Below are positions 50,636-60,495 of a stretch of 64,000 nt of DNA, in pieces (the stretch's first letter is position 1; every line of letters begins with the position of its first letter). This stretch comes from Clavibacter californiensis (lineage in GTDB: Bacteria > Actinomycetota > Actinomycetes > Actinomycetales > Microbacteriaceae), in the NCBI RefSeq assembly GCF_021952865.1, contig NZ_CP040792.1:124001-188000 (forward strand), read 5' to 3'. The position numbers and the translations under genes are program-made. Below the pieces are notes generated by a model, which was not told where the DNA came from, did no database searches, and saw only the letters and a program-made list of their open reading frames with translations.

Positions 50636-50736
50636 TCACCTCGTTCGCCGATGCCGCCGGCCTCGCCGCCGCCGTGCTCGGCATCGCCTCCGTCGTGTAC
50701 CTCGTGTACGCCCTGATCCGCCCCGAGAGGTTCTGA
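50632..50736 (+). CDS. kdpF: KdpF, small subunit of the K+-transporting ATPase
   Basis: This 34-aa single-helix peptide ([22 protein letters not shown] at the C-terminus, abridged) ends in the KdpF hallmark YALxRPERF. It starts at the GTG of a GTGA overlap and its stop overlaps the kdpA ATG. KdpF stabilises the KdpABC complex in the membrane. Confidence 0.85.
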   Translation: MITSFADAAGLAAAVLGIASVVYLVYALIRPERF

Positions 50737-52412
50737 TGGACACGCTCGCCGGCATCCTCCAGGTCGCGTCCGTCGTCCTGGTCCTCGTCCTCATCCACCG
50801 CCCGCTGGGCGACCTCATGGCGCGCATGTACGAGTCGCGCCACGACTCCCGCGTCGAGCGCGGCATCTACCGCGTCATCGGCGTGGATCCCCGCTCCGAG
50901 CAGACCTGGCCCGCCTACCTCCGCGCGGTGCTCGCGTTCTCCCTCGTAGGCGTCCTCGTCGTCTACGGGATGCAGCGCCTCCAGGCGTTCCTCCCCTACG
51001 CGCTCGGCCTGCCCGCCGTGCCCGAGGGCCTGTCCTTCAACACGGCCGTCTCGTTCGTCACCAACACGAACTGGCAGTCGTACTCGCCCGAGGCGACCAT
51101 GGGCTACACGGTCCAGCTCGCCGGGCTCGCCGTGCAGAACTTCGTCTCGGCGGCGGTCGGCATGGCGGTGGCCATCGCGCTGGTCCGTGGCTTCGCCCGC
51201 ACGCGCAGCGGCACGATCGGCAACATGTGGGTCGACCTGCTCCGCGGATCCCTCCGCCTGCTGCTGCCCCTGTCGCTCGTCACCGCGGTGGTCCTCATCG
51301 CCGGCGGCGTGATCCAGAACTTCGCCGGCTTCCAGGACGTGGCCACCCTCGCGGGCGGCTCGCAGACGATCCCGGGCGGGCCGGTGGCCTCGCAGGAGGC
51401 GATCAAGATCCTCGGCACGAACGGCGGCGGGTTCTTCAACGCGAACTCCGCGCACCCGTTCGAGAACCCGACGGCGTGGACGAGCGCGTTCCAGGTGATC
51501 CTGATGCTCGCGATCCCGTTCTCGCTCCCCCGCACCTTCGGCAAGGTGGTCGGCGACACCCGCCAGGGCGTCGCGATCGTCGCCGTGATGGCCACGATCT
51601 TCGTCGTCTCCCTCACCGCGCTCACGATCTTCGAGCTGAACGGCCAGGGCACGGCCCCGATGGCCGCCGGCGGCGCGATGGAGGGCAAGGAGCAGCGCTT
51701 CGGCATCATCGCCTCGACGCTGTACGGCACCGCCTCCACGCTCACCTCCACGGGCGCGGTCAACTCCATGCACGACTCGTACACGGCGCTCGGCGGCATG
51801 ATGCCGATGCTCAACATGATGCTCGGCGAGGTCGCCCCCGGCGGCACCGGCTCGGGCCTCTACGGCATGCTCATCCTCGCCGTGATCTCGGTGTTCGTCG
51901 CGGGCCTGCTCGTCGGCCGCACGCCCGAGTACCTCGGCAAGAAGATCGGGCCGCGCGAGATCAAGCTGGCGAGCCTCTACATCCTCGTCACGCCGATCCT
52001 CGTGCTCGTCGGCACCGCGCTCAGCTTCGCGATCCCCGCCGTCCGGGAGGACGTCGAGGGCACCTCGATCCTCAACAGCGGGCTGCACGGCCTCTCCGAG
52101 GTGGTCTACGCGTTCACGTCGGCGTCGAACAACAACGGATCCGCGTTCGCCGGCCTCACCGCCTCGACGCCGTGGTTCAACACGGCGCTCGGCGTCGCGA
52201 TGCTGCTCGGGCGGTTCCTCCCGATGGTGTTCGTGCTGGCGCTCGCCGGATCCCTCGCGGCGCAGGACCGCATCCCCACCACCTCGGGGACCCTGCCCAC
52301 CCACCGGCCGCAGTTCGTCGGCCTCCTCATCGGGGTGACGGTCATCGTGACCGCTCTCACCTACTTCCCCGTTCTCGCGCTGGGTCCCCTGGCGGAAGGG
52401 CTCGCATCATGA
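50736..52412 (+). CDS. kdpA: K+-transporting ATPase subunit KdpA
   Basis: This 558-aa subunit has about ten membrane segments and the selectivity-filter type loops [47 protein letters not shown] and [14 protein letters not shown], characteristic of KdpA. It forms the K+ channel-like part of the high-affinity pump. Coupling is exact at both ends (ATGA with kdpF and with kdpB). Confidence 0.97.
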   Translation: MDTLAGILQVASVVLVLVLIHRPLGDLMARMYESRHDSRVERGIYRVIGVDPRSEQTWPAYLRAVLAFSLVGVLVVYGMQRLQAFLPYALGLPAVPEGLSFNTAVSFVTNTNWQSYSPEATMGYTVQLAGLAVQNFVSAAVGMAVAIALVRGFARTRSGTIGNMWVDLLRGSLRLLLPLSLVTAVVLIAGGVIQNFAGFQDVATLAGGSQTIPGGPVASQEAIKILGTNGGGFFNANSAHPFENPTAWTSAFQVILMLAIPFSLPRTFGKVVGDTRQGVAIVAVMATIFVVSLTALTIFELNGQGTAPMAAGGAMEGKEQRFGIIASTLYGTASTLTSTGAVNSMHDSYTALGGMMPMLNMMLGEVAPGGTGSGLYGMLILAVISVFVAGLLVGRTPEYLGKKIGPREIKLASLYILVTPILVLVGTALSFAIPAVREDVEGTSILNSGLHGLSEVVYAFTSASNNNGSAFAGLTASTPWFNTALGVAMLLGRFLPMVFVLALAGSLAAQDRIPTTSGTLPTHRPQFVGLLIGVTVIVTALTYFPVLALGPLAEGLAS

Positions 52413-54562
52413 CCGTCCTGACCACCCCCGAGGCGCCGGCCGAACCGGCTCCCGCAGCCACGCGCGCCCGGGCAATCGACGCCCGGCAGCTCGCCGAGGC
52501 GCTCCCCGGCGCGTTCCGGAAGCTCGATCCGCGCTTCATGTGGCGGAACCCGGTGATGCTGATCGTCGAGGTCGGCGCCGCGTTCACCACCGTCCTCGCC
52601 ATCGCCGAGCCCTTCACGGGCGGCGCGGGATCCTCCGGCGGCAGCGCCGTGCCCGCGACCTTCACGGCCGGGATCGCGCTGTGGCTCTGGCTCACGGTCG
52701 TCTTCGCGAACCTCGCGGAGTCGGTGGCCGAGGGCCGCGGCAAGGCGCAGGCCGACAGCCTCCGCAAGACCCGCACCAGCACGATGGCGCACGCCGTCGC
52801 GGCCTACGACGCCTCCGGGGATCCCGGCGCCGAGCGCGCCGAGCTCCGCGAGGTGTCGAGCGCCGACCTCACCCTCGGCGACACGGTCGTCGTGGTCGCC
52901 GGGGAGTCGATCCCGGGCGACGGCGACGTCGTGTGGGGCATCGCCTCCATCGACGAGTCGGCCATCACGGGCGAGTCCGCGCCCGTCGTCCGCGAGTCCG
53001 GCGGAGACCGCAGCGCGGTCACCGGCGGCACGCGGGTGCTGAGCGACCGGATCGTCGTGCGCATCACCTCGAAGCCCGGCGAGACCTTCGTCGACCGCAT
53101 GATCGGCCTCGTCGAAGGCGCGTCGCGCCAGCGCACGCCGAACGAGATCGCGCTCAACATCCTGCTCGCGAGCCTCACGATCGTGTTCGTGATCGTGGCG
53201 CTCACGCTGAACCCCATCGCCTCATACTCGGCGGCGACCGTCAGCGTCCCGGTGCTCATCGCACTGCTCGTCTGCCTGATCCCGACCACCATCGGCGCGC
53301 TCCTCTCCGCCATCGGCATCGCCGGCATGGACCGGCTCGTGCAACGCAACGTGCTCGCCATGTCGGGCCGCGCGGTCGAGGCGGCGGGCGACGTCACCAC
53401 GCTGCTGCTCGACAAGACCGGCACCATCACCTACGGCAACCGCCGCGCCAGCGAGCTGATCCCGGTGGGCGGCGTGACGGGCGACGAGCTCGCCCGCGCC
53501 GCGGCCATGTCGTCGCTCGCGGACCCGACGCCGGAGGGATCCAGCGTCGTCGACCTCGCGGTCGCGCAGGGCGTGGACACCGCGACGCTGCCCCGCGGCG
53601 TCGACGTGCCGTTCACCGCGCAGACCCGCATGTCGGGCGTCGACCTGCCGGACGGCCGCATCGTCCGGAAGGGCGCCTCGTCCGCCGTGTTCGCCTGGAT
53701 CGAGGAGGGCGGCCGCGCGCTGCCGGAGCTCGTCCGCGACGAGCTCACGCGCACCGTCGAGGCCGTCTCCAACGGCGGCGGCACCCCGCTCGTCGTCGCG
53801 ACCAAGGACGCGGACGGATCCGGCCGCGTCCTCGGCGTCGTGCACCTCAAGGACGTCGTGAAGGACGGCCTCAAGGAGCGCTTCGCGGAGCTGCGCGCGA
53901 TGGGCATCCGCACGGTGATGATCACGGGCGACAACCCGCTCACCGCCCGCGCCATCGCCGCGGAGGCCGGGGTGGACGACCACCTCGCCGAGGCGACGCC
54001 CGAGGACAAGCTCGCGCTCATCCGCAAGGAGCAGGAGGGCGGCCGCCTGGTCGCCATGACCGGCGACGGCACCAACGACGCGCCCGCGCTCGCGCAGGCC
54101 GACGTCGGCGTCGCGATGAACACGGGCACGTCGGCCGCGAAGGAGGCCGGCAACATGGTCGACCTCGACTCGGACCCGACGAAGCTCATCGACATCGTCC
54201 GGATCGGCAAGCAGCTTCTCATCACGCGCGGCGCGCTCACGACGTTCTCCATCGCCAACGACATCGCCAAGTACTTCGCGATCATCCCGGCCATGTTCAC
54301 GGGCGTCTTCCCGCAGCTCGCGGTGCTCAACGTGATGCAGCTGCACTCGCCGGCGTCCGCGATCCTCTCGGCGATCATCTTCAACGCGCTGATCATCGTG
54401 GCGCTCATCCCGCTGGCCCTGAAGGGCGTGGCCTACCGGCCGCTCAGCGCCTCCAAGGTGCTCAGCCGGAACCTGCTCGTCTACGGGGTCGGCGGCGTGA
54501 TCGCGCCGTTCATCGGCATCAAGCTCGTCGACCTCGTCGTCAGCCTGATCCCCGGCTTCTGA
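52409..54562 (+). CDS. kdpB: K+-transporting ATPase subunit KdpB
   Basis: This 717-aa P-type ATPase has the phosphorylation site [10 protein letters not shown] (Asp335), TGES actuator loop ([11 protein letters not shown]) and hinge [16 protein letters not shown]. It hydrolyses ATP to drive K+ uptake with KdpA. The ATG at 52409 overlaps the kdpA stop. The N-terminal 45 residues are an Ala/Pro-rich extension. Confidence 0.97.
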   Translation: MTVLTTPEAPAEPAPAATRARAIDARQLAEALPGAFRKLDPRFMWRNPVMLIVEVGAAFTTVLAIAEPFTGGAGSSGGSAVPATFTAGIALWLWLTVVFANLAESVAEGRGKAQADSLRKTRTSTMAHAVAAYDASGDPGAERAELREVSSADLTLGDTVVVVAGESIPGDGDVVWGIASIDESAITGESAPVVRESGGDRSAVTGGTRVLSDRIVVRITSKPGETFVDRMIGLVEGASRQRTPNEIALNILLASLTIVFVIVALTLNPIASYSAATVSVPVLIALLVCLIPTTIGALLSAIGIAGMDRLVQRNVLAMSGRAVEAAGDVTTLLLDKTGTITYGNRRASELIPVGGVTGDELARAAAMSSLADPTPEGSSVVDLAVAQGVDTATLPRGVDVPFTAQTRMSGVDLPDGRIVRKGASSAVFAWIEEGGRALPELVRDELTRTVEAVSNGGGTPLVVATKDADGSGRVLGVVHLKDVVKDGLKERFAELRAMGIRTVMITGDNPLTARAIAAEAGVDDHLAEATPEDKLALIRKEQEGGRLVAMTGDGTNDAPALAQADVGVAMNTGTSAAKEAGNMVDLDSDPTKLIDIVRIGKQLLITRGALTTFSIANDIAKYFAIIPAMFTGVFPQLAVLNVMQLHSPASAILSAIIFNALIIVALIPLALKGVAYRPLSASKVLSRNLLVYGVGGVIAPFIGIKLVDLVVSLIPGF

Positions 54563-54604
54563 TCCCCACACCGATCACCTCACGTCACCGATAGAAGGAA
54601 GCGC

Positions 54605-55213
54605 ATGTCCTCCCCCCGCCAGTCCCTCCGCACCGCCGGCGTCGCCGTCCGCGCGATGGCAGTCCTCACCGTCGTCCTCGGCGTCGGCTACACGGCCGTC
54701 GTCACGGGCATCGGCCAGCTCGCGCTCCCCGCGCAGGCGGACGGCTCGCTCGTCTCCTCCGGCGGCCAGGTCGTCGGATCCTCGCTGATCGGCCAGTCCT
54801 TCCAGGACTCCGACGGCGCGGCCCTCCCCGAGTGGTTCCAGTCCCGGCCCTCGGCCGCGGGCGACGGCTACGACGCGTCCGCCTCCAGCGGCTCGAACCT
54901 CGGCCCGGAGAACGACGACCTCGTGTCGTCCATCGCGGACCGGAAGGCCGCGATCGCGGAGTCCGACGGCGTGGATCCGAGCACCATCCCCGACGACGCG
55001 CTCACCGCATCCGCGTCGGGGCTCGATCCGCACATCAGCCCGGAATACGCTCGGGAGCAGGTGGCGCGCATAGCCTCGGCCCGGGGCATCCCCGAGCAGC
55101 AGGTCGAGCGCCTCGTCGACGAGCACGTGCAGGGCCGCGACCTCGGCTACCTCGGGGAGCCGACCGTCAACGTGCTCGAGCTGAACATCGCGCTCGCCGG
55201 CCTCGGCGGCTGA
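54605..55213 (+). CDS. kdpC: K+-transporting ATPase subunit KdpC
   Basis: This 202-aa protein has one N-terminal membrane helix (VLTVVLGVGYTAVVTGIGQLA) and an outside domain with the family segments GSSLIGQSFQD, FQSRPSAAGDGYD and SGLDPHISPEYAREQVARIASARG. It assists K+ binding in the complex. GGAAG precedes the ATG. A 42-base gap separates it from kdpB. Confidence 0.95.
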   Translation: MSSPRQSLRTAGVAVRAMAVLTVVLGVGYTAVVTGIGQLALPAQADGSLVSSGGQVVGSSLIGQSFQDSDGAALPEWFQSRPSAAGDGYDASASSGSNLGPENDDLVSSIADRKAAIAESDGVDPSTIPDDALTASASGLDPHISPEYAREQVARIASARGIPEQQVERLVDEHVQGRDLGYLGEPTVNVLELNIALAGLGG

Positions 55214-55245
55214 CGCCCGCACCACGCGGGCAAGGAAGAGAAGAC

Positions 55246-57792
55246 ATGAAGCGCGGTCGACTGCGGGTGCTGCTGGGAGCGGCGCCGGGCGTGGGCAAGA
55301 CCTACGCGATGCTCGAGGAGGGCAGGCGGCTGCGCGACGAGGGCGCCGACGTGGTGGTCGCGGTCGTGGAGACCCACGGCCGCGCCGCCACGGCGGCGAT
55401 GCTCGAGGGGCTGGAGATCCTGCCCCGGCGCGAGGTGTCGCACCGCGGGGTGGAGATCACCGACCTCGACGTGGACGCGGTCATCGCCCGCCGGCCGACC
55501 ATCGCGCTGGTCGACGAGCTCGCCCACACGAACGCCCCGGGCGGCCGCAGCGAGAAGCGCTGGCAGGACGTGGACCTCATCCGCGACGCCGGCATCGACG
55601 TGATCTCCACCGTCAACATCCAGCACATCGCCTCGCTCAACGACGTGGTGGAGAAGATCACCGGGGTGCCGCAGCGCGAGACGATCCCCGACCGCGTGCT
55701 CCGCGAGGCGCACCAGATCGAGGTCATCGACCTGGCGCCCGAGGCCCTGCGCGACCGGCTCGCCGGCGGGCGCGTGTACCCGGCCGAGCGGATCGACGCG
55801 GCCCTCTCCCACTACTTCCGCCTCGGCAACCTCACCGCCCTCCGCGAGCTCGCGCTCCTCTGGCTCGCGGACGAGGTCGACACCGCGCTCGCCGCCTACC
55901 GCGACGAGAAGGGGATCGACGCCCGATGGGAGGCCCGCGAGCGGGTGGTCGTGGCGCTCACCGGCGGACCCGAGGGCGAGACCCTCCTCCGCCGCGGCGC
56001 CCGGATCGCGGCCCGCTCGGCCGGCGGCGAGCTCATGGCCGTGCACGTGTCCAGCCAGGACGGCCTCCGCTCCGGCAGCCCGGAGGCGCTCGCCAGCCAG
56101 CGCGCGCTCGTCGACTCGCTCGGCGGCAGCTACCACCAGGTCGTCGGCGACGACATCCCGCGCGCGCTCGTCGAGTTCGCGCGCGCGTCCAACGCCACGC
56201 AGCTCGTGCTCGGCGTCAGCCGCCGCAGCCGCCTCGCCGCCGCGGCGACCGGTCCCGGCATCGGCGCCACGGTGATCCGCGAGTCCGGCGACATCGACGT
56301 GCACATCGTCACGCACGCGGCCGCCGGCGGGCGCTTCCGGCTGCCGCGCATCCGGGGCGGCGCGCTCAGCATCCGGCGCCGGATCCTCGGCGGGCTCCTC
56401 GCGCTCGTCGGCGGCCCGCTGCTCACCTGGCTGCTCTCGGCGACGCGCTCGGACGACTCCATCACGAGCGACGTGCTCTCGTACCAGCTGCTCGTGGTGC
56501 TCGTCGCGCTCGTCGGCGGGATCTGGCCGGCACTGTTCGCGGCCGTGCTCTCCGGCTTCACGCTCGACTTCTTCTTCATCGACCCGCTCTACACGATCAC
56601 CGTCGACGAGCCGCTGCACCTGCTCGCGCTCGTGCTGTACGTGGTCATCGCGCTGCTCGTCAGCTGGATCGTCGACCAGGCGGCCCGGCGCACCCGCCTC
56701 GCCCGCCGCGCGGTCGCCGAGGCCGAGCTGCTGGCGACCGTGTCGGGATCCGTGCTCCGCGGCGAGGGCGCCGTGCACGCGCTCGTGAGCCGCACCCGCG
56801 AGGCGTTCGGCCTGCAGGGCGTGAAGCTCGTGGACCGCGACGAGACCATCGCGTGGGACGGCGTCGTCACCGGCGGCGCATCGACCGACGTGCCCGTGGG
56901 ATCCCGCGGCGTGCTCACGCTCTACGGCGACGACCTCGAGGCATCCGGCCGGCGCCTCCTCCGCGTCATCGCCGCCCAGCTCGACGCCGCGCTCGAGCAC
57001 CGCGACCTCTCGGACACCGCGCGCGAGGTCGGCCCGCTCGCCCAGACCGACCGCGTGCGCACGGCCCTGCTCTCCGCCGTCAGCCACGACCTCCGCCGAC
57101 CGCTCAGCGCCGCGACCGCCGCCGTCAGCGCGCTCCGCTCACCCGGCATGACCTGGGCCGACGGCGACCGCGAGGAGCTGCTCGCGACCGCCGAGGAGAG
57201 CCTCGGCACGCTCGCCGACCTGGTCACCGACCTCCTCGACGTGAGCCGCGTGCAGGCCGGCGTGCTCGGCGTGCGGCTGATGGACGTCGACCTCGACGAC
57301 GTCGTGCTCGCCGCCCTCGACGAGCTCGACCTCGGGCCGGCCGACGCCGTGCTCGACCTCGCGCCCGACCTGCCGGGCGCCGTCGCGGATCCGGGCCTCC
57401 TCCAGCGGGTGGTCGTCAACCTGCTGAGCAACGCCGTGCGGCACGCGCCCGAGGGCTCACCCGTGCGGCTCAGCACGAGCGCGTTCGCCGACTCCGTGGA
57501 GATCCGCGTCGTGGACCACGGGCCGGGCGTCGCGCCCGAGCGCCGCGACGACATGTTCGTGCCGTTCCAGCGCTTGGGCGACACCGACAACGCGTCCGGG
57601 CTCGGCCTCGGCCTCGCGCTCTCGAAGGGCTTCACCGAGGGGATGGGCGGCACGCTCACCGCCGAGGACACCCCGGGCGGCGGCCTCACGATGGTCGTCG
57701 CGCTGCCGGTGTGCCGCGCGGACGCCGAGCCCATCGCCGACCCGCCTTCCCCGACGGTCGTCCCCGCGAGCGCCTCGGAGGTGTCCGCGTGA
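55246..57792 (+). CDS. kdpD: K+ sensor histidine kinase KdpD
   Basis: This 848-aa kinase has an N-terminal KdpD domain with Walker A GAAPGVGKTY (11-20) and LVDELAHTNAPGGRSEKRWQD. A Usp-like domain (about 225-365), four membrane segments (about 385-480) and a GAF-like region follow. The kinase core has His614 in AVSHDLRRPLSA and N/G boxes (NLLSNAVRHAP, GLGLGLALSKG). It senses K+ shortage or osmotic stress and phosphorylates KdpE. GGAAGAG precedes the ATG. It overlaps kdpE by GTGA. Confidence 0.96.
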   Translation: MKRGRLRVLLGAAPGVGKTYAMLEEGRRLRDEGADVVVAVVETHGRAATAAMLEGLEILPRREVSHRGVEITDLDVDAVIARRPTIALVDELAHTNAPGGRSEKRWQDVDLIRDAGIDVISTVNIQHIASLNDVVEKITGVPQRETIPDRVLREAHQIEVIDLAPEALRDRLAGGRVYPAERIDAALSHYFRLGNLTALRELALLWLADEVDTALAAYRDEKGIDARWEARERVVVALTGGPEGETLLRRGARIAARSAGGELMAVHVSSQDGLRSGSPEALASQRALVDSLGGSYHQVVGDDIPRALVEFARASNATQLVLGVSRRSRLAAAATGPGIGATVIRESGDIDVHIVTHAAAGGRFRLPRIRGGALSIRRRILGGLLALVGGPLLTWLLSATRSDDSITSDVLSYQLLVVLVALVGGIWPALFAAVLSGFTLDFFFIDPLYTITVDEPLHLLALVLYVVIALLVSWIVDQAARRTRLARRAVAEAELLATVSGSVLRGEGAVHALVSRTREAFGLQGVKLVDRDETIAWDGVVTGGASTDVPVGSRGVLTLYGDDLEASGRRLLRVIAAQLDAALEHRDLSDTAREVGPLAQTDRVRTALLSAVSHDLRRPLSAATAAVSALRSPGMTWADGDREELLATAEESLGTLADLVTDLLDVSRVQAGVLGVRLMDVDLDDVVLAALDELDLGPADAVLDLAPDLPGAVADPGLLQRVVVNLLSNAVRHAPEGSPVRLSTSAFADSVEIRVVDHGPGVAPERRDDMFVPFQRLGDTDNASGLGLGLALSKGFTEGMGGTLTAEDTPGGGLTMVVALPVCRADAEPIADPPSPTVVPASASEVSA

Positions 57793-58493
57793 AGATCCTC
57801 ATCGCCGACGACGACCAGCAGATCCTCCGGGCCCTGCGGATCACCCTCACGAGCCTCGGCTACGACATCGTCACCGCGGAGGACGGAGCCGCCGCCGTGC
57901 GCGCCGCCGTCGCCGAGAAGCCCGACCTCTACATGATCGACCTCGGCATGCCGCGGCTCGACGGCGTCGAGGTGATCCAGGCGCTCCGGCTGTGGTCGAC
58001 CGCTCCGATCCTCGTGGTCTCGGGCCGCTCGGGCGCCGCCGACAAGGTCGAGGCGCTCGACGCGGGCGCCGACGACTACGTGACCAAACCGTTCTCCATC
58101 GACGAGCTGCTCGCCCGGATCCGCGCCCTCGGCCGCCGCGCCGCCGCCGACGAGGACCGCTCCGCGACGGTCTCCTTCGCCGACGTGACGGTCGACCTCG
58201 CCGCCCGCGTCGTCACGCGCGCCGACCAGCGCGTGCGCCTCACGCCCACCGAGTGGCAGGTGCTCGAGCTGCTCGTGCGGAACCCCGACCGGCTCGTCTC
58301 GCGCCAGACGCTCCTCACCGAGATCTGGGGCCCGACCCACCTGAACGACAGCGGCTACCTGCGGCTCTACGTGGCGCAGCTGCGCAAGAAGCTCGAGCCG
58401 GATCCGTCGCACCCGCGGCACCTGCTCACCGATCCCGGGATGGGGTACCGGTTCGTGCCCGCGGGAGCGGGCCGGGCGCCGGGCGCCGGGTAG
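57789..58493 (+). CDS. kdpE: KdpE response regulator (OmpR family)
   Basis: This 234-aa protein starts at the GTG of the overlap with kdpD. The receiver has phosphoacceptor Asp51 in LYMIDLGMP and Lys in YVTKPFS. A winged-helix DNA-binding domain follows (RLTPTEWQVLELLVRNPDRLVS...DSGYLRLYVAQLRKKLE, in part). It should activate kdpFABC, possibly at the phased repeats 2 kb or more upstream of kdpD, at the head of the operon. Confidence 0.96.
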   Translation: MKILIADDDQQILRALRITLTSLGYDIVTAEDGAAAVRAAVAEKPDLYMIDLGMPRLDGVEVIQALRLWSTAPILVVSGRSGAADKVEALDAGADDYVTKPFSIDELLARIRALGRRAAADEDRSATVSFADVTVDLAARVVTRADQRVRLTPTEWQVLELLVRNPDRLVSRQTLLTEIWGPTHLNDSGYLRLYVAQLRKKLEPDPSHPRHLLTDPGMGYRFVPAGAGRAPGAG

Positions 58494-58570
58494 CGCGGCC
58501 GGCCGGTGCGCCGGGCAGCCGATCAGCGCACGACCGCCCCGCGGTCAGCCGGCGCCCGGATCCGCGCGCG

Positions 58571-58576
58571 TATGCT
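58571..58576 (+). promoter_or_regulatory. -10 box (TATGCT), leaderless promoter
   Basis: TATGCT ends 6 bases before the GTG at 58583. No ribosome site fits, so a leaderless transcript is expected. Confidence 0.6.
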
Positions 58577-58582
58577 CCCGTG

Positions 58583-59350
58583 GTGCCCCAGAGATCCACC
58601 CGCCCCGCCGCCCTCATCGCCTCCGTCACCGCCGCGCTCGGCGGCCTCGCCGCCGCGGCCCTCGTGGTGCCGCGCCGGTTCGAGGCCGGCCGACGGGAGC
58701 GGGCCGTGGTCCTCAACGAGACGCTCCCCGTGAACTCCGCCTGGTGGCGCGAGCAGGCGAAGCTCGAGGGCGACCTCCTCTACGTGGCGCTCGGCGACTC
58801 GACCGCGCAGGGCATCGGCGCGAGCCGCCCGGGCAACGGCTACGTCGGGATCCTCGCCGACCGGATCCGCGCCTTGAGCGGCCGCTCGGTCCGCACCGTC
58901 AACCTCAGCGTCTCGGGCGCCCGGGCCTCCGACCTCGTCGAGCACCAGCTCCCCCGCCTCGCGAAGATGCAGCCCGACGTGGTGACCCTCGCGATCGGCG
59001 CGAACGACATCCTGGCGTTCGAGCCGGTCGCGTTCGAGCACGACCTCGGCCGGATCCTCGACGCCGTCCCGCCGACCACCGTCGTCGCCGACCTGCCGTG
59101 CTTCCACTTCCCGGCGAGCGAGCGCAAGGTGCGCGTCGCGAACGAGATCGTCCGCCGCCTCGCCACCGACCGCGGCCTCCGCATCGCCCCGCTGCACCGC
59201 ATCACCCGCCGACAGACGGCCGTGCTCGCCCTCACCCAGGCCGCGGGCGACCTCTTCCACCCGAACGACCGCGGCTACCGCGTCTGGGCGAGCGCGTTCC
59301 TGCCGTTCCTCCCGGCGACGGTGCGCGCGCTGGAGGTGGCGGGGCGCTGA
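58583..59350 (+). CDS. SGNH/GDSL family hydrolase, membrane-anchored or secreted
   Basis: This 255-aa protein starts with a signal/anchor (LIASVTAALGGLAAAALVVP). The SGNH blocks are ALGDSTAQGIG (Ser), LSVSGARASD (Gly), AIGANDIL (Asn) and DLFHPNDRGY (Asp/His). It is an extracytoplasmic esterase or lipase of unknown substrate. The second of two adjacent GTG codons was taken as start because it lies 6 bases after the -10 box. Confidence 0.85.
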   Translation: MPQRSTRPAALIASVTAALGGLAAAALVVPRRFEAGRRERAVVLNETLPVNSAWWREQAKLEGDLLYVALGDSTAQGIGASRPGNGYVGILADRIRALSGRSVRTVNLSVSGARASDLVEHQLPRLAKMQPDVVTLAIGANDILAFEPVAFEHDLGRILDAVPPTTVVADLPCFHFPASERKVRVANEIVRRLATDRGLRIAPLHRITRRQTAVLALTQAAGDLFHPNDRGYRVWASAFLPFLPATVRALEVAGR

Positions 59351-59421
59351 CGCGACCGCGGAAGCTGACGCGTTGACGACGTCGCGTCGTCGTCGGATGC
59401 GCCCGCGCCCGCGCCCACGGA

Positions 59422-59427
59422 TAGGGT
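59422..59427 (+). promoter_or_regulatory. -10 box (TAGGGT), leaderless promoter
   Basis: TAGGGT ends 7 bases before the ATG at 59435. Confidence 0.6.
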
Positions 59428-59434
59428 CGCGACC

Positions 59435-59974
59435 ATGACCCGACAGCCCGGCGCCCGCCTCCTCGCCGGCCTGATCGACTGGCTCTTCATGACCGTCTGG
59501 ATCGGCCTGGTCTCGGCCGTGACGGTCCCTCTCTTCCTGGTCGGCGCCACGATCGCGCTCCCTCCCGTCGCGGGGAACGTGGTCGCGACGTTGGTGCTGG
59601 TGGTCCCGATCACGCTCGCGCTGGCGGTGTGGGAGTCCGGCCCGCGGCAGGCGACGCCGGGCAAGCGCGCCCGTCGCCTGGTCGTGCGCGACGTCCACTC
59701 GGGTGAGGCGCTCCCCTTCCGTCGCGCGCTCCTTCGCAGCGCCCTCAAGATCGCGCTCCCCTGGGTGATCGCGCACACGGCGGTCTACGCGCTCGTCGAC
59801 GCGAGCGGCACGACGGGCGTGACGCCGACCGGGGCGCAGGCGGCGACGCTCGCCGCGTACGTCTTGCCCGTCGCGTACCTGTGCACCCTGTTCCTCGGAT
59901 CCGGCCGCACGCCCTACGATCGCGCCGCGGGCGCCCTCGTCGTGCGGGTGGCGCCCGGTCCGCCTCGCGTCTGA
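59435..59974 (+). CDS. RDD family membrane protein
   Basis: This 179-aa protein has four membrane segments. The family start reads RLLAGLIDWLFMTVW, where the RDD motif is relaxed, and the loop GPRQATPGKRARRLVVRDVHSGEALPFRRALLR carries the G-x-TPGK pattern typical of RDD proteins. The function is unknown, possibly transport. Confidence 0.82.
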   Translation: MTRQPGARLLAGLIDWLFMTVWIGLVSAVTVPLFLVGATIALPPVAGNVVATLVLVVPITLALAVWESGPRQATPGKRARRLVVRDVHSGEALPFRRALLRSALKIALPWVIAHTAVYALVDASGTTGVTPTGAQAATLAAYVLPVAYLCTLFLGSGRTPYDRAAGALVVRVAPGPPRV

Positions 59975-59988
59975 CCGACCCGCGTCCC

Positions 59989-59994
59989 TAGGGT
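59989..59994 (+). promoter_or_regulatory. -10 box (TAGGGT), leaderless promoter
   Basis: TAGGGT ends 6 bases before the ATG at 60001. Confidence 0.6.
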
Positions 59995-60000
59995 GGGAGC

Positions 60001-60360
60001 ATGGCCGACGACACCCCCGACGCCCGCTCCACCGGCACCGTCTGGCTGGTGATCGGGCTCTTCTCGGGCGCGCTGCTCGTCACCGGCGCAGGAGTGTCGT
60101 CGTGGATCTCCGCGGCCGCCTTCGCCCTCTCCGTGTCCATGTACGTACGCGCCCGCGGCCGGGGCCGGGCGCTCGCGCCCCCGCCGACCGGCACGCTCTG
60201 GTTCGTTGTCACGCTGATCGTCGGCGCGCTCCTCGTGACCGGCAGCTTCCAGCCTCCCTGGGTCGGCGCCGCGGCACTCGCGGCCGCCGTGCTCCTCTAC
60301 ATCCGCGCGATGGTCCGCCTATCGGCCCGACCTGCGACGGACCCGGATCCCGCCGACTGA
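60001..60360 (+). CDS. small membrane protein, function unknown
   Basis: This 119-aa protein is made of four short hydrophobic segments in two repeats. TVWLVIGLFSGALLVTGAGVSSWISAAAFAL in the first half resembles TLWFVVTLIVGALLVTGSFQPPWVGAAALAA in the second (segments abridged), which points to an internal duplication. It ends with a polar tail. No family is recognised. Confidence 0.7.
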   Translation: MADDTPDARSTGTVWLVIGLFSGALLVTGAGVSSWISAAAFALSVSMYVRARGRGRALAPPPTGTLWFVVTLIVGALLVTGSFQPPWVGAAALAAAVLLYIRAMVRLSARPATDPDPAD

Positions 60361-60482
60361 CCGGCCGTGCGCATGGTCCGCGGCGCCCGATGTCCCCGGG
60401 TACCGCGCTCGCATCGCCGCGCGGCACCCGCGGCCCGTCAGCCCGGCACCGCCGCCCGACTCGGCTCCTCGCGTCCCCTCCG

Positions 60483-60488
60483 TAGCGT
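60483..60488 (+). promoter_or_regulatory. -10 box (TAGCGT), leaderless promoter
   Basis: TAGCGT ends 7 bases before the ATG at 60496. Confidence 0.55.
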
Positions 60489-60495
60489 CGGCCGC

